The translations under genes were made by a program, and so were the position numbers. Source: Klebsormidium nitens (lineage: Eukaryota; Streptophyta; Klebsormidiophyceae; Klebsormidiales; Klebsormidiaceae). Taken from it: DNA of 64,000 bases. The DNA lies in the NCBI GenBank assembly GCA_000708835.1, contig DF236973.1:232699-296698 (forward strand), read 5' to 3'. A model generated the notes under the pieces. The model searched no databases and was not told where the DNA came from. It saw only the letters and a program-made list of their open reading frames with translations. Shown in pieces: positions 50,511 through 62,800 of this stretch (position 1 is its first letter; every line of letters starts with the position of its first letter).

Positions 50511-50887
50511 GTAGTGGTGGTACTCAAAGACGGAAGTAGAATCCTCCTCTATATTCCCTCATCTTTGGCTTCTTTTACGAAAAGCTTCTACATTAGCGCT
50601 GTGCATGCTGCCACTGTAGCTCAGTAACAAAGCGTCCCTTGTAGGGGGCCAAGCCGGTACACAATGCAGCACCATGTCAATCAGCGTTCTGGAAAGTGTG
50701 AAGCTGAACTCGCAAAGGAAGAAGTCGCTCTAATTTCAAGGTGGTCTAGAACTTGCGATTGAGTGCATGCAAACATTGATTCGACCAATCAGCTTCTCCA
50801 GAGCGCATAACTTGAGCTCCAGGAAATGGAGGAACATCAATTTCTGGTTTGAAAAATCCTGCAGTGGCTCTAGGTGGCGCTGCCATC
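50511..50887. promoter_or_regulatory. Probable bidirectional promoter between gp210 and SAC3
   Basis: Only 377 bp separate the ATG of gp210 (50510, minus) from the first in-frame ATG of the SAC3-like gene (50888, plus). Both 5' UTRs and any promoter elements must fit here unless non-coding first exons exist further away. I see no clear TATA box in a fixed position. Confidence 0.6.
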
Positions 50888-53800
50888 ATGGACCAAAAAG
50901 CAGGGCCAGGCGCTCCCACTTTTGGAGGCTCGTCCACACAGCCTGCTTTTGGGGGGACGGGGACAACATTTCCCTCCTTTGGACAAACAGCAGGATCACC
51001 CACCTTTGGAACTCCTGTCGCAACAACTTCAGCGAATTCCTCCTCATTTTCTGGAGCTTCGCTCTTTGGATCAGTGCAACCATGGAGCGGAGGGTTTGGC
51101 AGTCAAGCATTGGGTTCGATGCAGGGTCCAATTCAGACCTCAGCTTCTGGGGGGATGGCAACATCAACAGGTTTCAGCAACCCTCCGTCAGCTATGATGG
51201 GGTTCGGCGGAGCCAGACCTCAAGCATCGGCGAGCGCTTTCCAATCCAGCGCAATCAACGCCACAGGATCTAGCCTTCAAAGCTTTCCAGCCCCCTCAGG
51301 TGCTTTCAGCTTTGGAGCAAGCCAGGCACCCCGTGCATCGACCTCCCCGCCTGTGGCGGGAGCTGGTTTCGGGGGCTTTCCGAGCCCCCTTCAGACTGCC
51401 ATGGGAAGCCAAACTACCCCCAGCTTTGGCACAACTCTCATTCAATCCCAGCCAGCTTCTACACCCACTTTTGGCGGTGGTGTCGGTGCCCCTGCGGCAT
51501 CAGGTGGTTTCACCTTTGGTGTCAAACCTCCAGATGCTGTGGTTGCGCAAACTCCCCCTCTCACATTTGGCACCATTAAGACCCCCACGTTTGGAGCTGG
51601 AGCTGCCGCTACCCCCCCTGCAAACAATCCGCCCAACCTCTCCTTTGGATCCAAGCCCCTGTCGCCGGAGAAAAGCCAACCGGCCTCAGGGCCTAAGAGC
51701 ACTGTGTTTGGGAGCGGTGCAACGTTGTTCGGTGGGGCATCTGCAAATGCTCCCCCCAGTAGCGGCGTTAGTCCCGCTGGGTCTGCTCCCGCCCCCCTTG
51801 CGTTTGGAACCCGGTCAAGTGAACAAGGTCTTTTAGGCCCTGCGCCTGGCATTGATGGTAGAAAACAGGCCTCGTTTGGGGAGGGCTTCGCATTCAGCAA
51901 GGCCCCGAGAAGTTTCGGCTCATTGGCGGCACTGAGTGAGCTCGATGAAGGGCCCCACGGCCGCACCAGTAGAAGGAGTGGGGGGGAGGAGAGGGGGGGC
52001 CGGGGCGGGAGGGGCCCTAGCATGGAGCGGCGATCGGAAGAGGATGAGAGGTGACTTTCTTTCATAGCTTTTACCTTTTTCTTGCGTCCATAACCATGTG
52101 CGGGCACCCATCCCAAACAACCATTTGACCAAAACGGTGTACTGTTGATGTGGTTCTCTTCATGTTATGGTCATTTTTGTGAATGTGACAAGTATTTGCG
52201 ACCAGCTCAGCACATCATCCAGGAGGTATGCAGGGAATGCCTGAAGAAGGGCTATGCTACAGAAATTTCTGCCTGCATTTATTATAGCAGCTTAGAATGT
52301 ACGGTGGCTCCTTGACAGCCCCTGAAGCCAGCTTCGCTTTTGAACGATTCGTTCTGTGTTTGACACGCCCTTTCAAATCTCCAACGTGCCTCCTTGCACT
52401 CCCAACTGCAACAGGAAGCAGAAGGCTGGCGTCGAAATAATCCTGCAGATACGCTTAACCTCAAAAACGCGTCTGCCCCTTCTCTCTTGCAGCGAAAAGG
52501 AGCGGAAGAAACTAGAGCGGGAGAAGCGTTTCGGCCGGCAAGCGCTGGCTGAGGTGCCGAGCGCCGCGCCGGCCAGGCCAGCTGCCGTACGGGAGGCAGA
52601 GCCTGAACTGGACCTGCCATCAATGAGACACGGCCCAATTGTGGGCACGTGTCAAGACATGTGCCACAGTGAGTGACGCTTTCCAACCCCGTTCGGGCTC
52701 TGACTGTCACGGATTGCAGCTGCATATCTGGATTCCTTTCTCCAGGTTTGACTTGGTCGACAAGTTTGTTGCGGCCTCCGGTGATCTTACGTTATCAATG
52801 GTTCAGATCGATTCTTGGCTGCATCTGCAGCAAGTCTGTTCTCGAGTTTTCCAAGCAACTAACAGAAGTTAAGGCCCAAATGTTGGCGATATTCGCCGAC
52901 GTGAAGTTCTGATCTGGTCAACACGATAGGAGCGGCCTTCCGCTTCCATCTTCACGTTGATTCGTATCTTCTGTCAAACGTTTCGTAAGAAAGGCTTGTA
53001 GGTGTTTTACAAGCAACCAACCGTAGGAGAAGTCGCCAGATACCTACAACAACTGCTGCTCTGAAACAAGATGGAATCGCCATCCGGAATGAGCTCAATC
53101 CCATCTCAAGCTAGTTGACTTTCGTCCAACCAGGTCGTCAGAAAATTCCTTGCAAGTGCTTACACACCCTTGACTAACTATCAAACTCAAAAGAATCTGT
53201 TTAGCAGCTGAACTACTCGAAGTGTCCCCAAACAACCCTGTCATCTAGCGGATTCAATTGGGCTTCAAAGCACTGTGCAACGCTCCTTCTAAGCTCGGAT
53301 TCTCGTGCAGAGGAGGAGCGCGACCGGAGGGCCCGAGATAAGCAGCTGGACGTGTTTGAGCGGCTGGACGGTGACCCTGAGCGGACGTCCGCAGACCTGT
53401 GCGTCCGAAAGGTGTGCAGCCGTGGACCTTGTCTGTCCGCTTTGGTCTCTTGCCCTTGGTTTGCGCACTTATATGCAGTTGGATGCACGAGCGGTGTAAA
53501 GTGACTGGAAGAAACTGTCGTGCACTGCGCTAGGCCGGTCAGTATCCTTTTCGTACGATGCTCCTAGAAACTTTAGCAGGCACCGCTTTGCGGCTCTGAC
53601 TTCATCGTGGACTCCCCGAGGCAGCTTAGGACGGTTGCTCTCTAGCAGTCGCGTCAAACTTCGCATAATGGTCCGCACAAACCCCCAGGACTTTCTCACA
53701 GGCAGACTAGCCGTTAACTCTCCCTACTGTTCGTGCACCTCTCCCCGCTAGCCTCTAGGAATCCTCTCCCTACTGTTCGTGCACCTCTCCCCGCTAGCCT

Positions 53801-56800
53801 CTAGCATTCTCTCTAACCGGCTTCCAGACCCCTTTGATTGACCCTGCTTGAAAGTAGGTAAGGATTTGATCTATCTGTATATTTTGCGGGCACTAAGTCC
53901 CACTCTGCTCAGACTGCTGGCGGCGGACTCAAACTGGGGCAGATCCCCGAATCTCTTGGAATCTTGCACCTTTCCGGGGCACTTCGGCTGGCATGGTGAC
54001 TACTGGCCGGTTGATTTCGCCCGTTCGAGTCGGCGACTACGCTTCGTGTTCTTGGACAATCGCAACGAGCACTGTCTGCAGGCAAAGTTCAAAGCGGCCC
54101 TATCCCCAGAACCTTTGTCAGGAGATTTGCAGGTAAACCATGGGTTGTCGAGCATGTTTTCACAAGGCTTTCAAGGGCAAAACGTGACCGGTTGAACTTC
54201 CCCCGTGCAGTTCAGCCGCAACATCTCTGAGTCGGGCCGCGCAGAGCCGGAGCACATGCGCCCGGTCCCCGTGCTCCGCCGCACGATGGACCACTTATTG
54301 AGCCTGGCGGACATAGCGTATGACGAGCGGCTGCTGGAGGTGTACCGCTTCTTGTGGGACAGGACACGTGGCATCCGCCAGGACATGGTGGTCCAGGACA
54401 TTAAGAACGCAGCGTCGATCCAGATGCACGAGGAGATGGTGAGCCGGGCGTGAAAACTTTTCTGGACAAGGTTTGCTGAGTAAGAGTTCGCTGGGCGGTG
54501 CAAGCTGCCTTGGGCGTTCTTATGTTCGTCTTGTCAAGGTTTTCATTTTTGTGCGTGGCCGGCGAGACCATTGCAAGGAAACCGGGGCACTGATGAAAAT
54601 ATTTCAGGCGGTTTGACACGTAATGTTTACCGAGCAAGAAGGTTACTTGCATAGTACTCGAAGCAGACAGGGTTTCTTCTCTGGGAGTACTTTGGAAGCA
54701 CGTGCCTCTGCATACCCAGCACCTGGAATGTTGCTCCAAACGATGGGATACTTGTGCCATATTTGGACTGCAAATGCGTGGATCCAAAAGGTTGCTACTT
54801 TTCTTGTAGAGTGATGAGCTTTAAAGCTTGGAGTGGGGGTTCTTGTCCATTTCGGATCAGATCCAGTCTATTCTTGAAGATGCTTCATGTCTTATGGACG
54901 TACAGTGAAGAACCCTTGAGGCCATACTCCACAGCAAGAGCTTATGGCGGCCGCTCACCCGCTTATGTGCCTCCCAGATTCGGTTCCACATCTTGGGCGC
55001 GCACGAGCTGTGCGACCAAAAGGCGACCCCCGACAACTTCGACGGCTTCAACCCGCAGCAGAACATCGAGCAGACCGCCAAGGCGCTGACGTCACTCTTT
55101 GACATGTACAACACGCACGCGCGCGAGGGCGTCTTCTTTGACACCGAACCCGAGTTCCGGGCGTACTACCTGCTGCTCATCCTGGAGACGCACGCCGAGC
55201 ACTTCAAGGTAGTGTCAAGTTATGTCTTGCTCTTTCCTGTCTTTTCAATCTTGAGTTTTTTGACACCGAGCCGGAGTTTCGGGCGTACTACCTGCTGCTC
55301 ATGCTGGAGACGCACGCCGAGCACTTCAACGTAGTGTCAACTTATGTCTTGCTTTTTCCTGTCTTTTCAATCTCGAGTTTTTTGACACCGAGCCCGAGTT
55401 CCGGGCGTTCTACCAGCTGCTCATTCTGGAGACGCACCCCCAGCACTTCGAGGTGTGTGTCAATCACAGTGTCAAGTTCGCCTTGCTTTCTAATGCCCGC
55501 TTTGGTCTTGAAAGCTTTGACACCAAGCCCAACTTCTACGGGTACTAATTGCTAATCCAATTCCGAAAGGAAACGCGAGCGCTCTTTGTGGAGACATAGC
55601 CCTGCAGCATTGTCAGCACGTTGAGCTTGGAAAACGACCCTTGGGTATGTCATTCTTCGATTTTGTAAGGATTGGAGCCCTCGCTTGTGTCGGGCTCGAC
55701 AGAGTATGTTGTGGGTGTGCATAAGGGTGAGAGGTGAACTTTAGGCTTAAGGGTGAGCTCCCTGGAGAACGAAAGTCTGGCCCAAAAGGTTGACTGAACA
55801 CAATCTGCAAAAGGAGTACGTGGATTGACTTCATCAGTACGTCGAACGTCCCAACATACTAACCTAGACTGGCAGGTGTTCTTCTTTACCCTTTTCAGCG
55901 CGCGCACCGTAAGATGAAAGCCCTACTTTTGGTTTGCAAATAAAGTGCATTTACTTCTCATGTAGCAGTATCCTACAATTAACAACTCTTCTCGACTGGT
56001 TTTCCCCTTTCAAATCTTCTTTGCTCAATCTCTCCGATCTTCTGCCTTCTGCGACAGGTGGAGCAGGGCCAGACGAACCAGTTCCTGCGCGGGCTGCGGC
56101 CCGACGTGCTGCGGTCGCCGGAGGTGCACTTTGCCATCCGGGTTCGGAGGTACGCAGCTTCGGACTGAAACTCCTCACTGAGTTTGTGACGAAGTTCGTT
56201 ATAGAGAGGATCGTGGGACTCGTGGGTTCGTACAGCTGTTTGCATGAAACTTTCAACTTTTCTGCAACCTGAAAACCTTTTTAATGATCTTGGACCGTCC
56301 GTTTGGTTTCCTGAAGAGAGCGAACAGTCCAAGATGTTGTAACCGACAATCCTGCAGGCCTCCGACTGTGCAACTTTCACGCAAACAGCTGTATCACGAA
56401 GAATGGGCATAGGTCTTTGGGACTGAGGCGCGGTCCGTTTGATTCGAACGCGGCATTCAGCTCTCGAAGACTGACGGGGAGTCTCGCCGTCGATACACAA
56501 TGGTCAAATGAAAGATGGATGTTGGCCAGACGTTCGTAGCATCTTTCGAATAGCAAGCGCTGCCACTTTGGTCCCGCGAACTCGTGTCACTCCAGCAAGA
56601 CATAGATCAAGCAACGAACCTCCCACTATAAGATATAGCTTGCATGAGGATGTGCGGAAGTATGGGGCGCAAATCAAGCATCCAACGGCCAAGCGTTTCC
56701 GGTTTCGTTCGCAGGACGCGCGAAATGAAGAACTACGTGCGCTACTTCCGGCTGGTGCACGAGGCGACGTACCTGCAGGCCTGCCTCATGCACATCTACT

Positions 56801-59800
56801 TCGGCATCGTGAGCCCCCGCTCTAGTTCCCTCAAAGTTTTGCGTCAGATTCTGATAAACAAAGATGCGGAGTGCAGAAAGTAAGCCATCTCTGACGTAGC
56901 CTCTTGTTCAAAGCGCAGAATTGTTAAGGAGTCTCTTTCTAGCCATCTCGCTAATTTCTCCGTCTTTCTTTCGAAGCTTGGGGTTCGACGGTTCCTAGCT
57001 GCAATCTCGTCAACAAATGCTCCTCGTAGGCTTTGATCAAGACTGCAATCAGCTTTTTGCTAATCCGTACCACAAGGTTGCCGGTCTCAGTAGACTGCGA
57101 AGCCTTTTGCTTCGGACAGGACGTCACTTATCAAAGCAACGCAGTTGTCGACGCTTTTCCATCGAGCAACCCAGTGACTAACTTTTTGCAGGTCCCGTGG
57201 ATAAAGACTCCGGGTATACCGAATAAACAGAAAGAAGAAAAGGAAAGGCAAGAGAGAGGCTTCGAAAGAATAGAATTGCGACCTGTGAACTAGCTCTGAT
57301 TTTGTCGAACCTTGTATAGGTGCGTGGCGAGGCCGTGGAGATCATGAAGCGGGTCCACCGCCAGTCGGGAGACGCCATCACTGCGGAGGAGCTGCAGAGC
57401 GACATGGGCATGGACGTGAGATTTCCCCCTTCTGAGTGTGCTTTTCCGACTTCTTTCTTCAAACTCGTTGTTCTTTCAGACACTTCCTCACTATTACTAG
57501 TACAGGATCATTGAAGAAGATGTTTGCATCTTGCCTCTTCTTGATAAGGGTTTTGCGACCTCCTTTCCTCTGACGTGGTGTGGGAAAGTGGCCGGAACTT
57601 TGTGTTGCTCGCGGTTCTAATGTTTGATCATCAAAGTGTAGATGAGGATTGAGCTTCGGAGTGCCGGGACTAGTGTTGCGGAGTGGGTGCCTTTGGGGCC
57701 CAGTCTGCCTCCTGTTTAGGGTTTTCTTAAGACAGCCTGCGAGCATTGGAAAACCCATGCGTTAAAGCCAGCTGCATCTTTGGAACGCTTTGGCACAATA
57801 AGTCGCAGCTACCATCATTGAAGTCGTCCTTACCAGCTCTGCGTCGTTTTTGCAAGTGATAGCCTGATGGTCTAGGTAGGATAGCAACAGTCGTCGGGGT
57901 GAAACGAAAACCAAAACTCAAACCAATAATGGTATCCGCTCTGCACCAGTACGCATCCGTACGTCCAACCTAACCCCACCCGTTCCCGGGGCCATGACCA
58001 TGCCCTATTCAGAACTATCCTACCTAAAGCATAGGTCTATTTGCCCGTAATTCGTCACTTCTCCGACCGCCCTCACATCATTAGGTGCATTCTGCAGGGA
58101 GCCAGATACTGAAAGTTTCAAAGGTGAAGTCTCGCGCTGGGAAAGAATCAGGAATCTGAATGCATTCTTGTATGCGCAGGAGGATGAAGTGGAGCCTTTC
58201 CTAGAGTACTACGGCCTGTCGCTAGTTTCTCTCCCCAGCGGTCAAACGGGGCTGCGCCTGTCGCGGGAGGAGCGCCTCGAGCCGCAGCTGAAGCCGCCCG
58301 CCGCACGCCACTCCGGCGTCGTCGCTGGAAAACGAGCGGAACGGGTCATTCAAGATGTGTTGCACGCGGGGACGGCAGGTGAGTCGAGTTGCGCGGCTTC
58401 GAGTAAAGGGGCCTTTTGCCGTCCAGATCTTCGGCCAAGCTTTTAGAATCAAGAAACATTCTTCGAAGCGACAATTGGGGTCGTGCCGGCCAAGTGAATG
58501 CGAAGTGAATCATGGCGTGTTTCATGCGGGGACCGTAGGTTCGTGATCTAGGCAACCTTCAGAAGAAAAGTACATTAGGGGCGTCGCCCTCTTCCTGTTT
58601 TGTTCAAACTTGGCTGCTGAATGACTGCCTGCTGAGCGGTAGCAACTATGAGAGGGATCCTGTTCGAGCTTTTGGGCGACATTTGCGGTGGTGTTCAGGT
58701 TCAGCGGGCCTTTAGAGAGTTTGTTGTGCATGTTATTTGAGTGCACGTCCCCACTGTGTTATCGTCGGAGCTCTTGACGGCCCCGTTGCGGTTGCTAACT
58801 CGACGATCAACGCTCCCCGACGGATGCAGAGCTTCCTGCGTAATCCAAGCCAGTCCTGGTCCAAATGCGCGAACATTCGATCCCGACAACACTACGTGCA
58901 GAGACTGGTCTTCTGATGAATTGCATCTGGTTTGTGGAACGGCCCAAGCGCAGGGTCAATCACGGAGGCCGCTCTTTTTGTCAAGCCTGATGTTATCATC
59001 GTAATGTCGGTCATGCCACGCCACTGACTCTATTGTGTCCTCATGCTCAAGATGCCGCCGCCTCTTCTCCAGTCCCTCGGCCCCCACTTCTTTCCTGGCA
59101 ACCGCCCTCCTTTTCGGCTTCTATTGAAGCCTGATTTACGGCTTCTTATAAAGCCTAAATCTACAAAGAAGATTTGGCTCACATGCTTTCCACTTTTCAG
59201 GTGCCACCGCTTCGTCTCACGGTCCCCGGCCCCCCCTCCTCTCCTTGCAACCGCCCTCCTTCACTGCTTCAAAACCTCCGCTGTCGCCTCCCCGCAAACC
59301 CCGACCGCCTATCCATATTCCGCCCCTTTTCGATGAAGCTCTGGCGCAAAATCCTGCACTCGGAACGTCACCCCAGGCGGCGTCTCCCGTTAGATCCACT
59401 CCGGAACCTCTAGAGAGTCCTGGAACCCAGGCGACCGAAGCCGAGGCGCAAAATTTGCTAGAGGTGCGCCGAGCGGAGGAGCGGAAAATGGCGGAGATCG
59501 AAAAAATGAGAGAGGAGATTGCGAGACGGGAAGCGGCGGACCGGAAAGCGGCCCTAGAGGCGGCGGAAAAGAGACGAGCGGAACTCGAGGACCGGAAACG
59601 GCGCCAAGAGGAAGCGGAGGAACGGAGGCGAGAGGAAGAAGAACGGAGGCGGAAATGGGAGGCGGAACAGGCGAGGCTGCGGGCGGAAGCGGAACGGAGG
59701 AGGGTCCAAGAGGAGGCGCGGAGAAAAGTGAGTGGCGAAGTAGAGGGATTTCCGGACTCACACACTCCGGACTCTGAGCCATTCCTTCTGGTGTGAGGCC

Positions 59801-62800
59801 GAGTTGTTGCACTTCTTCCCGTTAAACCTGCCACCCTTGTGCCGTTTCTTCGCTGAGTACGCAATCTTGAACCGTATCATTGACAGGAATTGTTGATTCC
59901 ACGGTCCAAGATCAGGTACGAATATCGAGCCTTGAGAAGGAATACAATTTTGATGCAAAACAGCTGTAGAAAGGAGCTTTCAGTCGTCCGGTCAGGCCAG
60001 GCTGGAAGAGAAGAAGCCGCGCTTAATGACTCCCCTTCGACCTCTGGAGAAGCTCTGCATACCAGTAGAGAGTTTCTCGCTTCTGGGCATCCGTGTCCGC
60101 TCTCACGAGTCTCGCTGTTTTTTTGCGCTGTCAGTCGGCGCTGGAAGAGAAGAAGCGGCGCCGGGAGGCCGCTTTCGGCAACATGTGGTGGAGTTACTAT
60201 GCAGGAAGCACATTTGAGAGGGGAAGCCCTCGTCATGAAGGAGACTTCTCAAGTTTGAGCAACCGATGATACTCTCGAGATTCTTGTGTCTTGTGCTGTC
60301 AGGTGCGCTGAACAGAAGAAACGGCGGCAGGCGGCTGATGGTGTTCCTGTGCAAGACCGTCGAGAAAGAGCCCTCCTTAGCAATAAGGGCTCATTCAAGT
60401 TCGCGTATCTGACTCCGCTCTCACAAAACTTGCGTTTCTTGTGCCGTTGGGCTGCGCTGAAAGCGAAGAAGCGGCACCAAGCAGCCGCCCTCTTGCATCT
60501 CGTGGTGTTCCTGATGCAAGAAGAATTTCAAGGAGAAGCCCTACCCAAGAGTTTTTGGGTTTGCGCACCTATCTCCTTTTGGACGAAACTTGCTGTTTCT
60601 TGTGCTGCCAGGCCGCGCTGGAAGAAGAAGAAACGGCGCCAGGCGGCGGCCCTCCGGCGGCTTGTGGCGTTCCTGTGCAAGAAGAGCGTCGAGGAGGGGC
60701 TCTCTTTCTTGATAAAACCTCTCGAGTTTGCGCATCCGTTTCCGCTCTCAGGTTTTTGCCGTTTCTTGTGTCGTTAGGCTGCGCTGGAAGAGAAGAAACG
60801 GCGCCAGGCGGCGGCCCTCCGCCGGCTGGTGGTGTTCCTGTGCAAGAAGAGCGTCGAGGAGCGCGAGCAGGAGCGGCTTCTTGAGGAGGCGCGCGCGCGC
60901 GCCGAGCGCGCCGCGGCCGCGCTCGCGACCGTGTCTGTTCCGGGGGCTGTGAGGCCGTCCGGAGAGGCGGCCGGGTTGTACGGAGTTGTGGGCCGGGTAA
61001 GAAACGTCGGCATGACGTCGAAAGTTCTCGTCGCATTTACTCTGTCAATTATGCACGAGGACTCCGTCGGTGACTTGAATCCAGTCAAGTCTCTCGGATA
61101 AGACCTCGAAAAGCAGCATGGGCAGGCATGCCGATCGTGTACTGCGGGCTTTGTGCTGCTCTCCGCGCTGGTTGAGTGATCCGTTTGTAAGTCCTCTGAG
61201 CCTTTTGTTTGTTGCTCTGGCATGTCTCTTTTTTGTGTACGTTTCTTCTGCAGATCGTCAGAAGTAAAGAGTTTCACCTGGTGGTTAAAAGATATGTTTC
61301 GATACATTGAACCTCTTCCACAAAAGCGAAGCTTCTCTCTCCACAGTTTCGAGGGCGCTGTACACGTCTCGACAGAATAACAGACCAGTCAATCCTGGAT
61401 ATGCAGGAGGTCGAGCAAGTCACCTCCACTGCCTACGAACTCGAACGCCTCGGGGGGGAGCTCGCTGCCCAAAGAGAGACCCTGTGGGCCCCCCTGGAAA
61501 AGAATCTCATTGCCTCTGTCGCCGCCGGGCTGCAAATCCACAGCCCCGAGGCGCGGTGCCTCGCTTTCAAGCTACTGGTTAGCACCGGTTTGCAAAACCG
61601 CACACAAGAAGGAGAGGCTGGACATAGGTTTGAGATAGACGGAACGCGCGAAGCGGAAAGCAGTGCTGTGCAAGAGCGGTTTGTCGACGGGAGTTGGGGA
61701 TACGATGATAACGGGCGCTGGGGGAGGGTTGATGAAGGAGAAAGGAGGGGCAGGCGATCGGTGTTTGAGCGACTGAGTGGACCGTCAACCTCTCAGATTG
61801 CGGACGTCAGCATTACGGAAGGGAGGGTTGAACGGGGAGGGAGGGGCCGTCCCGCTGTCGAGACGGGGCTCTGGATAAGGGCAAAGCTGATGATGGACGG
61901 AACGCGAACGGAATATGGCGCAGCTTTGAGTCGAGGGGAGGGGGAAGGGAACGGAGAGGCAAGGCTTGCGGAAGGCGTCTTTGATGTTTCGGGGGGTTTT
62001 CAAGGCGAAGCGCAAGCAAAGCGCCAGTACGTGTGGCTGGCAGCGACTGAAGTCGAGCAATTAGAACCGAGGTCGGACCAAGAACGGAGACCGGCTTTGG
62101 AGAAGACGGTTTCTGGATCAAGTGCGATTGTGCACGTTTTGCACGCGGCGGGCTTGCGAGAGGTTGCAATGCTGTTGAGAGATCGGGAGCGGTTGCAGAG
62201 AATCGTGGATGTTCTTCCCGAGGGGGCCGGAGTTCCGCTCCTGGTGGTGGCGGGCTGTCCGCGAGCGGAATGGGCGGAAGCGGAAGCGGACGAAGGGGCG
62301 GGGCAAGAAGAGGTTTTGGATATGGACGACGAGGAGCAGGAGAATGGAACAAGGGCTATGGGGGCGGAACGGAACCAAGTAGGGAACTTTTGGAAAGCGA
62401 ACGGAGATATGGGCGGCGCAACTCTCCCGGCGGAAGATGAATCCGACGAGATGGAGGCCGGAACGAACGGAACCGTTACCGGAATGGAGCTGGTGCCCGT
62501 GGGCTCAGTCGACGATGACCTCATGGGTGACGTCGTCGATGACGTGGCAGGAGTGCCGTGGGGCGAGTGGAACGAGAGCGACGAGGATGGAGCGGAGGCG
62601 GCGGTGGGCGAGGCGCTGGGCCTGGACGAACTAGGCGTGGACGACGGGCGGCTCGGGGAGTGGCGGGTGGTGTTCGTGGGGGATGCGGTGAGTGGTTACG
62701 TGGCAGCAAGTTCCGGGGTCATGCATTATTCTCGTTTTATGATTAATGATAGAACCCTTTGAATAGAGAGTTTTGCAGCTTTGCGTTCCTTATGGCGAGG

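Noticed and set aside
61813-62524. Minus-strand frames (179 and 174 codons) opposite SAC3 exon 12
   Set aside because: Shadows of the acidic coding sequence; Pro/Ser-rich low-complexity translation.
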